Assembly (NCBI RefSeq): GCF_945859825.1
Contig: NZ_CAMAPC010000013.1
Location: forward strand, 51,602-115,601
DNA from: Pseudoalteromonas holothuriae
Lineage (GTDB): Bacteria; Pseudomonadota; Gammaproteobacteria; Enterobacterales; Alteromonadaceae
Reading direction: 5' to 3'
DNA length: 64,000 nucleotides
A program made the position numbers and the translations under genes. Positions 20,302 to 27,583 of this stretch are shown piece by piece. Numbering within the stretch: position 1 is the first letter of the stretch; the number at the start of each line of letters is the position of its first letter. Under the pieces are notes generated by a model that saw nothing but the letters and a program-made list of their open reading frames with translations, did not search any database and was not told where the DNA came from.

Positions 20302-20919
20302 TGAATATTAAAAGTCTGATGCCCATTAAATTTTCAACCAATGGGCATTGCTATTTTTCAAGATTACATAGTTACGCCAATAAAATATTGGTCAAAAACA
20401 GAAGGTACATGCAGATTAACCATGTTTCTAATTAACAAAAAAGTTCTTACCTGTGAAAAACACCTATCTGCTGTTGCTAAATCCTCTGGATTTCAAGTCT
20501 CCAGTTATTATCGAACATTACTCTTACTCACATAAAAGCGGTGTTTAAAAGCTTATCTTCCCTGCAAGATGCTAATTTTCAGATATCCATCAAAATCTGT
20601 GAACTTATCGGGTTGTAAAATAGGTTATATACCCTTTCATAATCAAATTTAGAAAATTTCATTGATAGGGTTCGTTATTCATGTGTTGTCAAAATTGACT
20701 TTAAACACGATACACAAAAATTTTCCCCCAACCAGAAATACTGCGAGCTTTAATTAATTAACTTTGTTTATTTCTTGTCATTTTTACTGCTATAGGTCCT
20801 GCTTCAATTGAGTTGAATATTACTTATGACCTATTTAACCTCAGATCTGTTTAAAGTCCCCTAATAAATTCAGCATAACTCTGTCCCACGAGAAGATAAA
20901 CTTGTTCATCATGTTATTT

Positions 20920-21207
20920 TGAACCGTCTTTGATCAATGCAACGACTTTGTTACCGTAAAGCTTTCCAAAGAATGTTTGCTAAGATTTTAGCTGGCTGCC
21001 AACATAGTAAAGGTTGTAGTTTTTGAAATCCTGAATACCACTGATGTAAGTGAATAATGATAGCCATCACTTCTGCAGTTGATAAACGGCAAGCTCTAAG
21101 ACGCTTAATTTCTCCGGTTTCTGATAACATGCGTTGCCAATACTCAATAAACAATTGATAGGAATCATCGAAATCACAGTAGATTTCAACTAATTTACTT
21201 ATGCTCG
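20920..21207 (-). pseudogene. Decayed IS982-family transposase
   Basis: A frame on the minus strand from about 21204 reads SKLVEIYCDFDDSYQLF, continuing IKRLRACRLSTAEVMAIIIHLHQW, the N-terminal signature of IS982-family transposases. The expected start codon is ATA instead of ATG. After about residue 63 the similarity jumps by one base to another frame (DFKNYNLYYV), then meets stops; a further LFGKLYGNKV-like fragment resembles a later part of the protein, so an internal deletion is likely. No terminal inverted repeats were recognised. The element is dead. Confidence 0.65.
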
Positions 21208-21660
21208 TTCCTTTAATTAAGTAAATTCTTATCCGACGATCTGGTTACTTAATTAACAAGCTCGTGAAAGAAGTATTCCACCTTATGTTGAAAATGATTG
21301 AGCCTTTTACTCGTCAGTCACATACTAATAGATATATTATTGCTTGATGATGCAGTGTATATTGGCTTAGATTACTTTAAGCTAATATCTCAAAGTGGCA
21401 ACTCCGTTTGACCGAATCGTTACATCATCTTATCGTATAGCTGGAAATACTAAAACCTTACAAATATGTATGATAATAAGTCAGTTGACTTAACTGTACT
21501 CTGGAAGAAAAATGAATCCGAGTATAGTCTTATCTACCTAATAAAAAGCGTTCCACTTTGCTTGTTACTAATTTGCAAGGTGCACAGTAACTTTGATTAG
21601 CGACTTGATATGTACTCGACTCGCTTATTACATTGCTAAAGTCATTAAAACACCTTAAGA

Positions 21661-21677
21661 ACTTTATTACAACATAC
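21661..21677 (-). promoter_or_regulatory. Ter-like site closest to the E. coli consensus
   Basis: On the minus strand it reads GTATGTTGTAATAAAGT. E. coli TerA/TerB have GTATGTTGTAACTAAAGT, so all 11 bases of GTATGTTGTAA agree, then one base is missing, then TAAAGT agrees. The conserved G that gives the flipped cytosine in the Tus lock is present, on the right-hand side, so the blocking face would meet forks moving left from the origin. Confidence 0.55.
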
Positions 21678-21919
21678 CCACATATTGCAGAATCATACTG
21701 CAAACACCGTGTACTTGTGCTACTAGCGGTAAAATGTATTGAAAAATAATAACACTTTCGGTTTTAACACAATCTGTTTTCCTTTCAAGTTAAGCTATAA
21801 ATACTCTTTAAATCAGCCTTGTAACAATGAATTTTCTACTATTGAGCAGCTTGCATACCACAGCTAAGATTATACTTAAAATATCTAGAGCTAAATTTTA
21901 AAGTATGATAAGAAGTGTA

Positions 21920-21932
21920 GAACACATCATAC
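21920..21932 (-). promoter_or_regulatory. Ter-like site, copy 2
   Basis: GAACACATCATAC again, followed by TTTGTGTTTTAAAAG. The extended block is shared with copy 3 (GTGTT and AAAAG at the same spacing), so these two copies are related over about 27 bases. Same orientation as copies 1 and 3. Confidence 0.5.
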
Positions 21933-22330
21933 TTTGTGTTTTAAAAGTTAAAATAAACATACTGCACATATTGGATTTTTATGTTCTCAACGTAAGCTGC
22001 AAAATGGAACTTAATTGCCTATCATCGTGGTGGTGATAATTACTAGAAAAATGATTAATAAAAATGTAAGGCTCATTACGACGTTTCACAAAAATATGAA
22101 GATAAAAACGATGTAATTATGATTTCAAAGACGATTAAAGTCCAACTCCAGAAGATATACTTCAATAAATATTGGAGTATGAACTGTTTTATGCAACATG
22201 CCGTAACTGAATTTTACGGCTTAAAAGTTCAACAAGCTACACCTTAACCTAAATGCATTAGTTATCACTAAATCGCTCTCAAGTTTATAAATCTTTTAAA
22301 GCTACGATTTATTTGATATTCTATTGAAAA

Positions 22331-22352
22331 GAACACATCATACAAAGTGTTC
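22331..22352 (-). promoter_or_regulatory. Ter-like site, copy 3, within a palindrome upstream of tus
   Basis: The 13-mer GAACACATCATAC is followed by AAAGTGTTC, making GAACAC-N10-GTGTTC, a near-perfect inverted repeat about 50 bases before the tus start. It is placed to act both as a fork barrier for leftward forks and as an operator for tus. Confidence 0.55.
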
Positions 22353-22382
22353 AAAAGGCGAAACCCGAGCATAAAACAAAAA

Positions 22383-22396
22383 GGATGATGTGTTCT
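22383..22396 (+). promoter_or_regulatory. Ter-like site, inverted copy 4, over the tus start
   Basis: GGATGATGTGTTCT carries the 12-mer in the opposite orientation to copies 1-3, with GGATG at its front as in E. coli TerC and TerG. Its blocking face would point left. It covers the likely ribosome site and possible early start codons of tus, so Tus binding here would also repress its own gene. Confidence 0.5.
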
Positions 22397-22399
22397 AAC

Positions 22400-23269
22400 A
22401 TGATTAACAAGTTTAATATTAAATCACAGTTTGATTTACTTTTTGAGCAGCTTTGTTTGTTCTGCGATGAACTTGAAAATGCACAAATTCAATCAGCTGT
22501 ATATTTTCAATTACCACCAATTAATAAAGATCAAGAAGATAAAGCACCTACAAATATTAATGTAAAAAAATACAAAGGTGATGAAGCTTTAAATAAGATA
22601 GTAAGTGCTTACAAAGATTTGTTTATTGAAGATAAAGCTAGTAGTAAAGTAATGATGCGCCATCCAGGCTTATTAACTATAAATGATTTTAATAACCAAT
22701 TAATAAACAGATTAAAATGTGTTAATGAGGAAAAACAAAAGTTTAAACAACTAATCTTAGAGATTCCAAACAATGATGCACGCTTTGAAGCTGTTCATAG
22801 TGCAATTCCTTCTTTGATAACTCTTGCTAGCTACAGAAAAATTCACAGCGAAAGTACAGTACCATATTCCGTCAGATTTACTTGGATGACAAAACATGCC
22901 ACTAGGACTTTATCCAAAGATGCAGCACTAGAAATGCTGTCTCGGTCATCGAACTATTCCAATCCACGTATGATTGACCAGCAATCCTGGCAAGCACTTG
23001 TTGAAAAAGAAAAAATTCGAGTATCTAGTTTAAATGAGAAAAGTAAACTACGAATTCGCAGGCCTACCAGGGTATCTCCAGAAGTCAATGTTCGTTTCAC
23101 AGCCCAAAAACGATACCATGTTAGTGCGGCATTACCTTTTATTTTATTCAATCCACATCCAGAAACAAAACTGGGTGATTTACCTAATTATGAAAAAAAT
23201 GACAATCATCCCAGAAAAAAAGCATACAATTTTCTTGTTGATCGTATCTACCTCGAAAAAGTAGATTAA
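22400..23269 (+). CDS. tus: Tus-like replication terminus site-binding protein
   Basis: A 289-residue protein (294 if the earlier in-frame ATG at 22385 is used) that matches E. coli Tus (309 residues) along its length: FDLLFEQLCLFCDELE, VYFQLPPINKDQED with Tus VFSLPEVKKEDEH, INVKKYKGDEAL with IEVKQHLGNDAQ, MMRHPGLL with AVRLPGVL, ARFEAVHSAIPSLITLASYRK with the Tus segment ARFEWVHRHLPGLITL, and KLRIRRPTRVSP with KLKIKRPVKVQP, the DNA-contacting basic strand. Tus binds Ter sites and stops the replicative helicase from one side. I prefer the ATG at 22400 because homology begins there. Two Ter-like sites flank its promoter, suggesting autorepression as at E. coli tus/TerB. It is convergent with rep. 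Confidence 0.88.
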   Translation: MINKFNIKSQFDLLFEQLCLFCDELENAQIQSAVYFQLPPINKDQEDKAPTNINVKKYKGDEALNKIVSAYKDLFIEDKASSKVMMRHPGLLTINDFNNQLINRLKCVNEEKQKFKQLILEIPNNDARFEAVHSAIPSLITLASYRKIHSESTVPYSVRFTWMTKHATRTLSKDAALEMLSRSSNYSNPRMIDQQSWQALVEKEKIRVSSLNEKSKLRIRRPTRVSPEVNVRFTAQKRYHVSAALPFILFNPHPETKLGDLPNYEKNDNHPRKKAYNFLVDRIYLEKVD

Positions 23270-23294
23270 AAAAGGCGCTATATTAGCGCCTTTT
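23270..23294. terminator. Bidirectional terminator between tus and rep
   Basis: A perfect 11-bp stem (AAAAGGCGCTA with TAGCGCCTTTT) with a 3-base loop fills the gap between the two convergent genes. A- and T-runs on the two sides let it serve both. Confidence 0.85.
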
Positions 23295-23296
23295 AA

Positions 23297-24511
23297 CTAT
23301 TTCTTGACTATTTCTTCCAGTGTATCTTCATCAATCACTTCCACATTTTCAACAATTCGTTTGCCACCTTGAATTTCAATGCGCTTGTTATGTTTATTTA
23401 GCGCGAGAATTTCTTCGCAAAATTGAGCAGAAGGGTGCATTTCATAAACATAATCAATTATCTTTGCACTTTTATCATCTTTAACATTTGTGATGTTATA
23501 TTCAGATATAGCACCTTTTTCAATCAAATCTTTCATCGTTGTCGTCATATCACGACGAAGTGCTTTGAGTTTATTCTCGGAAATATCATCAGTTGAGTAA
23601 ATTGAACCATATTTTTCCATAATCGACAATAATCTAAAATGATATGTCTTACCTGGGGCAGCATAACGCCATAAATGATAAAGCCTAAGCATCATCCAAC
23701 GCGATAAACCTCGTTTTAATTCCTGTGCACTATTAAAGTAGTAACCCTTATACTCTAAGTTATCTATCATGTTGTGAACAAATGCATTTAAACATGCCAC
23801 ACACTTTATATTACCGCCCTGTCCTTTTTTACCACTAAAATGCAATGATGATAAAAAGTTCATATTTGATTCATAAAAAGAGTCGTCAATATCTGAATTT
23901 TTCGTATCCGTTGCTGAATACTTAAATGACAGTTTTGAGCCCTGCAATGCCTCTAATGATTCTTTAATTTGGGGATAAGGCATTGACTGACCGACAGCTT
24001 TAAGCTCCTGAGCTAGCTCATTCATTGAAAAAATTACAGCGTATTGAATACCAGATTTAAAATTTATTTTTACAATCTTGCCCTTTGATGCCAAGCGAAT
24101 AAGTGCTCGCTCAACTTTTTCTTCTCTATCTGATGGCCATACTAAATATTCTATATCGTCACCATCTTTTTTAGTACTGACAACTGCGGGTGTAATTTTT
24201 ATCTCACCTTCATATAAAATACCATCGACTTTTTCAGAGATACGACGAGTAATAATCGTTTTTTTAGGGGCTTCCTCTAAAGGTAATTTTTTATGTCCAG
24301 AGCGAACAAAGCGGCCCCAAAGATCATAGTGATTAAAGGTGTTTGAGTACGCCCTCAAGCCATGAGCTGCGTTTTCAATAGATATACGAACATCTTTGTT
24401 ATCAGTAAATAACGCTAAACTCTCGTTATCAATGGCACTTTCCACACCATGGATCTGGCCTCGCAACGAATCTGGTAGGTTGTCTACTGAGATGTTCACC
24501 TTTCGGCTCAT
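23297..24511 (-). CDS. Plasmid-type replication initiator protein
   Basis: A 404-residue protein that I take as the Rep initiator of the replicon. It lies beside parA/parB, its upstream region is full of iterons, and its sequence has the look of iteron-binding Rep proteins built from two winged helices: an N-terminal WH-like part at about 100-210 (VERALIRLASKGKIVKINFKSG) and a C-terminal one at about 250-380, with GLSRWMMLRLYHLWRYAAPGK and FRLLSIMEKYG before a further helix-rich basic stretch. I could not name the exact Rep family. Rep would bind the iterons, open the AT-rich tract and load the helicase, and probably represses itself through the inverted iterons upstream of its start. It is convergent with tus. 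Initiator role is inferred from context plus general resemblance. Confidence 0.75.
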   Translation of the reverse strand: MSRKVNISVDNLPDSLRGQIHGVESAIDNESLALFTDNKDVRISIENAAHGLRAYSNTFNHYDLWGRFVRSGHKKLPLEEAPKKTIITRRISEKVDGILYEGEIKITPAVVSTKKDGDDIEYLVWPSDREEKVERALIRLASKGKIVKINFKSGIQYAVIFSMNELAQELKAVGQSMPYPQIKESLEALQGSKLSFKYSATDTKNSDIDDSFYESNMNFLSSLHFSGKKGQGGNIKCVACLNAFVHNMIDNLEYKGYYFNSAQELKRGLSRWMMLRLYHLWRYAAPGKTYHFRLLSIMEKYGSIYSTDDISENKLKALRRDMTTTMKDLIEKGAISEYNITNVKDDKSAKIIDYVYEMHPSAQFCEEILALNKHNKRIEIQGGKRIVENVEVIDEDTLEEIVKK

Positions 24512-24578
24512 TATTCTACTTCCAAAATATTATGACAGCTTATAACAACATATTCATAGACAAAAGTTAATGGCTATT

Positions 24579-24667
24579 GTTAGTAAAAATCTGATCTCAT
24601 CTAAATTATTTATTACAGATCTAATTTTTACTAACTCTTTCAAACTACAGATCGATTTTATACTAAC
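24579..24667. repeat. Iterons 1-3 near the rep promoter
   Basis: One forward copy (24579-24597, TTAGTAAAAATCTGATCT) and two reverse copies (24616-24635, 24648-24667). The inverted arrangement right before rep is the usual form of a Rep autoregulation operator. Confidence 0.75.
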
Positions 24668-24742
24668 AAAAGCCACTCCAGCGCCTTTCTTTCTTGTTTT
24701 TTTTTCAAATAACAACAGTAAACCTCTGATTTTCAATATCAC

Positions 24743-24751
24743 TGTGTATAA
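24743..24751 (-). promoter_or_regulatory. DnaA-box-like sequence (TTATACACA on minus strand)
   Basis: One mismatch from the consensus TTATCCACA. It sits inside the iteron field, where plasmid origins often carry DnaA sites. Confidence 0.45.
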
Positions 24752-24760
24752 CTTTTGTTC

Positions 24761-24791
24761 TTCTAAGTATAGATCAGATCTATACTTAGAA
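24761..24791. repeat. 31-base perfect palindrome made of two fused iterons
   Basis: Two 15-base arms around a single central A. Each arm contains the iteron core (TAAGTATAGATC...), and the centre is GATCAGATC. A further reverse half-copy follows at 24797-24816. It could bind a Rep dimer as operator or act as a structural element of the origin. Confidence 0.8.
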
Positions 24792-24859
24792 AAGATCAGA
24801 TCTATATCTACTAAAACAATAACGAAGGCTAAATAATGTTAGTAACCTATTGATTTATC

Positions 24860-25007
24860 TTAGTATAAACCTGATCTAGCACATTGAATTTGTGAGTAAA
24901 GCTGTTGATAAGCTGTTACCAAAGTAAAAGATTAACTTATTCTTAGTAAAAAGCTGATCTGTGACTAAGTAAAGATCCGATCTTTACTGCGTTAAAACAT
25001 GATCTGG
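24860..25007 (+). repeat. Forward iteron array of the origin
   Basis: Four forward copies of a TTAGTAWAAANCTGATCT-like iteron start near 24860, 24943, 24966 and 24990. The last three are 22-24 bases apart, about two helical turns. The third is itself a perfect 10-1-10 palindrome (24968-24988). Copies degrade to the right. Confidence 0.78.
24903..24911 (-). promoter_or_regulatory. DnaA-box-like sequence (TTATCAACA on minus strand)
   Basis: One mismatch from TTATCCACA, located between two forward iterons and close to the AT-rich tract. Confidence 0.5.
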
Positions 25008-25009
25008 AA

Positions 25010-25117
25010 AATGTTAACTTTATTATATTTATCAGTATGTTATATATAATAAAGTTCTCCTTAACCTTTATTACCTTTATTCTTAACCATACTTAACCTT
25101 ATTTATTTATTCTTAAG
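25010..25117. repeat. AT-rich repeat tract, likely DNA unwinding element
   Basis: A strongly AT-rich stretch in which related units recur: CTTAACCTTTATT, CCTTTATTCTTAACC, ACTTAACCTTATTT and ATTTATTCTTAAG between 25059 and 25117. Such 13-mer-like AT-rich direct repeats beside iterons are where plasmid origins melt. Confidence 0.6.
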
Positions 25118-25151
25118 TCAATAAAAAGTACAATGTCTGTCTATTTTATTG

Positions 25152-25182
25152 TTTACTACTCATTTGATGGACATTATAATGT
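25152..25182 (+). promoter_or_regulatory. parAB promoter with palindromic operator
   Basis: A perfect -10 TATAAT (25175-25180) lies inside a perfect 12-base palindrome ACATTATAATGT (25171-25182), with TTTACT 17 bases upstream as a weak -35. The start codon of parA is 27 bases on. ParA proteins with an N-terminal DNA-binding part usually repress their own operon, so the palindrome is a reasonable operator. Confidence 0.5.
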
Positions 25183-25208
25183 TAGCTATCAAGTAAAGGA
25201 TATTGTGT

Positions 25209-26438
25209 ATGTCAATTAATAATAAAGCACTGTCAACTTATAGCCTATTAAAAGCGACTGCCGAAGTAGCTGAGCAGTCCTTAGAAGGTCGAATACAGCA
25301 TTATAGAGCACATTTAAAAACAGACGAGAAAGAGCTTAGAACCTATACACAAAAAGCTGCCGCTGACTTGCTCGGTTGCAATAATAGAACATTAAAAAGG
25401 AGACATGATCAAGGTGACTTTGACCATTTGAATATCCAAAAAGGAGCCAATGGACATTATGCCTATACACTGTCTAATATTTTTGCAATGGCAGAAATTA
25501 TGGGAGTGACCTCAGATCAAAGAAAAGAAAGTGATAAACTTCAAGTTATCGTTATTAATTCATTAAAAGGTGGATGTGGAAAAACCACATCTCTAGTTAA
25601 TATTGCTGCTGCACTTGCAACAACAAACATTAAGCGGTACCGCATTGGCATTATTGATTTAGATCCACAGGGATCATCTTCTAGCTTTTTCCCACCAGAT
25701 GATCCAGAGCCTATAACGGTTGGTGATTTAATGCGTGATTGTATAGAGCTTGAACCTGACGAAACATGGAGAGATGTTGTTGCTAATGCCTTTCAAACAA
25801 CCCATATTCCAAATATAAGAGTACTTCCATCTGGAATGGATGATTTTTATTTTGAACATGAAACAGCCACTGAACTTAAAGAAAGTTCAAGTTATGAACA
25901 AACTCGCCATTACCATAAATTATATGAAAAAGTGATAGAACCCGTCGAAGATCAATTTGATATTTTACTAATTGATACTGCTCCTTCACTTAATTTTATG
26001 TTTTATAATGCACTTATGGCCTCTACAGCAATGTTAATACCTGTTCATCCAGAAGCCGTAGATTTTGATGCTAACAACAAATATTTAAAACGTTTGGGTG
26101 AGATTTATCATACAGTAGCAGCACTTGGTCATGATGGTTGGGACTTTATGCAGTTTTTAGTCACTAATTACGTTAAAGGTAATCATTCTCAAAGAGATAT
26201 TGTTAAAGATGTTCGTAGTGCATTTGGCCGTCAAGTAATGAGTTACCCAATCAATCATAGCTCAGCGATTACTGCCAGTTCATCTTCTTTTAATACAATT
26301 TTTGACCAGAAAACATCAGATAGCTTAGCTAGCAGAGAAGCATTATTAAAAGCTCAAGAAAATATAAAGGACGTTGTTGATGAATTAGAAATGCTAATTC
26401 GCTCGAATTGGCCTTCAACTCAATCATCATTAACGTAG
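25209..26438 (+). CDS. parA: ParA partition ATPase with N-terminal DNA-binding domain
   Basis: A 409-residue Walker-type partition ATPase. The long N-terminal extension (about 1-105) includes a helix-turn-helix-like stretch (AAADLLGCNNRTLKRRHDQGDF), marking a type Ia ParA as in P1 and F. The ATPase follows: deviant Walker A KGGCGKTTS at about 117-125, Walker A' IIDLDPQGSSS and Walker B ILLIDTAPSLNFM. It moves the replicon by binding nucleoid DNA and ParB complexes. I use the ATG at 25209, with AAAGGA upstream, not the TTG two codons before. parB follows after 19 bases in the same operon. Confidence 0.94.
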   Translation: MSINNKALSTYSLLKATAEVAEQSLEGRIQHYRAHLKTDEKELRTYTQKAAADLLGCNNRTLKRRHDQGDFDHLNIQKGANGHYAYTLSNIFAMAEIMGVTSDQRKESDKLQVIVINSLKGGCGKTTSLVNIAAALATTNIKRYRIGIIDLDPQGSSSSFFPPDDPEPITVGDLMRDCIELEPDETWRDVVANAFQTTHIPNIRVLPSGMDDFYFEHETATELKESSSYEQTRHYHKLYEKVIEPVEDQFDILLIDTAPSLNFMFYNALMASTAMLIPVHPEAVDFDANNKYLKRLGEIYHTVAALGHDGWDFMQFLVTNYVKGNHSQRDIVKDVRSAFGRQVMSYPINHSSAITASSSSFNTIFDQKTSDSLASREALLKAQENIKDVVDELEMLIRSNWPSTQSSLT

Positions 26439-26457
26439 TAAGAACAAAGGTTTACTA

Positions 26458-27420
26458 ATGGCTAAAAAACGTAAGAATGATACACGACTAGACCCGTTTG
26501 CTTCCCCAGTTGAAGGCAGCAGTTTAGATGATCTGTTAGATCAAGCAAAAGTTGGTGACGTGATCACTATGCCAGCACCAAGCGATCCTAATAGAACGAT
26601 CACATTAACGTGTCATGTGATCAAACATAAAGAAATTGAACTTAAAACTAAAGTCTATGGGCAAAACCGACGTGAACAATCACTACTAAACGAACGTTCA
26701 GTTGCAGATATACTGCCAGCAATTAAAAATGATAAACGCAATTTGCATCCGGCGTTATGCTGGGAACAGAATAGTATTCAATGGGTACTGTCTGGTTCAA
26801 GACGCCGCAAAGCATGTATATTTGGCAATGCTGATTATGTAGTCTTGTCGTCAAGTGATTTTACAGAAAACGATGCTAAGCTACTTGCAGTTTCATCAGA
26901 TCAATATATTGCCCCAAGTTTATGGGAACTTGGTCAAGCATATGCTGGAACAAAGCAAAAGCTACAAGAGCAAGGGAAAAAAGGCTCCTTTAGAGAAATT
27001 GCAGCCATAGAAGGTGTATCTCATACCGCAATAGCTGATGCGATAAAAGCCTATGAACAAATACCAAAAAGTGTTTTAAATGTATATCCAACAGCAAACC
27101 ATGTTGGCCGAGAAGCTGCAAAGAAAATAATTGAAGCGATTAATATTGAGCCACACTTATTTCAATTGATGTTAGAAGAACTTGCAAATCAAGCATTCAT
27201 GCAAGAGCCCATGAGTGACGAAAAAAGAGCTTTATTAATCACAAAATACTTAACAACTTTTGAAGAAAAATCCCATCGCAATGAGTCACTATTAGAAAGT
27301 AACTTCGTAAAAGTACAAAGGAGTTTGAAAAGTGGGGATGTCACGATAAAAATAGATAATCGTGTTCTTACAGATAAACGCCTTGAACAACTACAAAAAA
27401 TTCTTTCAAATTATAATTAG
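26458..27420 (+). CDS. parB: ParB centromere-binding protein
   Basis: A 320-residue partner of ParA. The N-terminal half has the SopB/P1-ParB-like nucleotide-binding box as SGSRRRKACIFGNADY (about residues 116-131). The central region carries the helix-turn-helix GSFREIAAIEGVSHTAIADAIKAYEQI (about 180-206). The short C-terminal domain likely dimerises (VTIKIDNRVLTDKRLEQLQKIL), as in P1-type ParB. It would bind a parS site nearby; the best candidates are discussed for the downstream gap. Co-transcribed with parA. Confidence 0.9.
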   Translation: MAKKRKNDTRLDPFASPVEGSSLDDLLDQAKVGDVITMPAPSDPNRTITLTCHVIKHKEIELKTKVYGQNRREQSLLNERSVADILPAIKNDKRNLHPALCWEQNSIQWVLSGSRRRKACIFGNADYVVLSSSDFTENDAKLLAVSSDQYIAPSLWELGQAYAGTKQKLQEQGKKGSFREIAAIEGVSHTAIADAIKAYEQIPKSVLNVYPTANHVGREAAKKIIEAINIEPHLFQLMLEELANQAFMQEPMSDEKRALLITKYLTTFEEKSHRNESLLESNFVKVQRSLKSGDVTIKIDNRVLTDKRLEQLQKILSNYN

Positions 27421-27429
27421 TATTTTTTA

Positions 27430-27455
27430 CCAAGCAACAGCAAAATGTTGCTTGG
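27430..27455 (+). terminator. Hairpin after parB (terminator or part of a centromere site)
   Basis: A perfect 10-bp stem (CCAAGCAACA with TGTTGCTTGG) and 6-base loop, 9 bases after the parB stop. There is no T-run after it. In P1-type systems parS lies downstream of parB, and a single GTGAAAT (27491-27497), the P1 box A heptamer reversed, follows; so a partition site here is possible but weak. Confidence 0.5.
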
Positions 27456-27583
27456 ATCTTCACCTATTTTATTTATCTCTGATCCAACCAGTGAAATAGC
27501 GTCGTTTATTACCTACCTACCCCTTTTGCTTACAAGCGCAATCCCATATACTGGACAGATAGGTAAATTTTAATGTTGTGCTG

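Larger units (their letters stand above)
20011..22384. other. Terminus-like gene-poor segment
   Basis: About 2.4 kb without an intact gene between DAHP synthase and tus. It holds a dif-like site (20274-20301), an IS982 transposase relic (about 20920-21207), three copies of a Ter-like 13-mer (20139, 21920, 22331) and one sequence closer to the E. coli Ter core (21661-21677). The rest is AT-rich, with only short frames I judge spurious. The content fits the terminus of a replicon whose origin lies 2.5-5 kb to the right. Confidence 0.5.
24512..25170. other. Replication origin of the chromid (ori2-like)
   Basis: The 700 bases between rep and parA hold no gene but every element expected of an iteron origin: about ten copies of a Rep-type iteron (24579-25007) in both orientations, two DnaA-box-like 9-mers (24743-24751 and 24903-24911), a 31-base perfect palindrome (24761-24791) and an AT-rich repeat tract (25010-25117) next to the partition genes. 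Most iterons include GATC, so Dam methylation could regulate Rep binding. Orientation of the AT-rich tract, right of the iterons, fits opening on the parA side. Confidence 0.8.

Noticed and set aside
20341..20535. 64-residue frame on the plus strand in the terminus region
   Set aside because: No ribosome site, no recognisable family, and the region is otherwise decayed.
24539..24556. ATATGTTGTTAT on the minus strand near the rep start as a further Ter site
   Set aside because: The conserved G is replaced by A and the AAC part is lost; only the GTTGT centre agrees.
24554..24836. Two overlapping frames of 62 and 88 residues in the origin
   Set aside because: They run through the iterons on opposite strands, have no ribosome sites and unlikely amino-acid composition.
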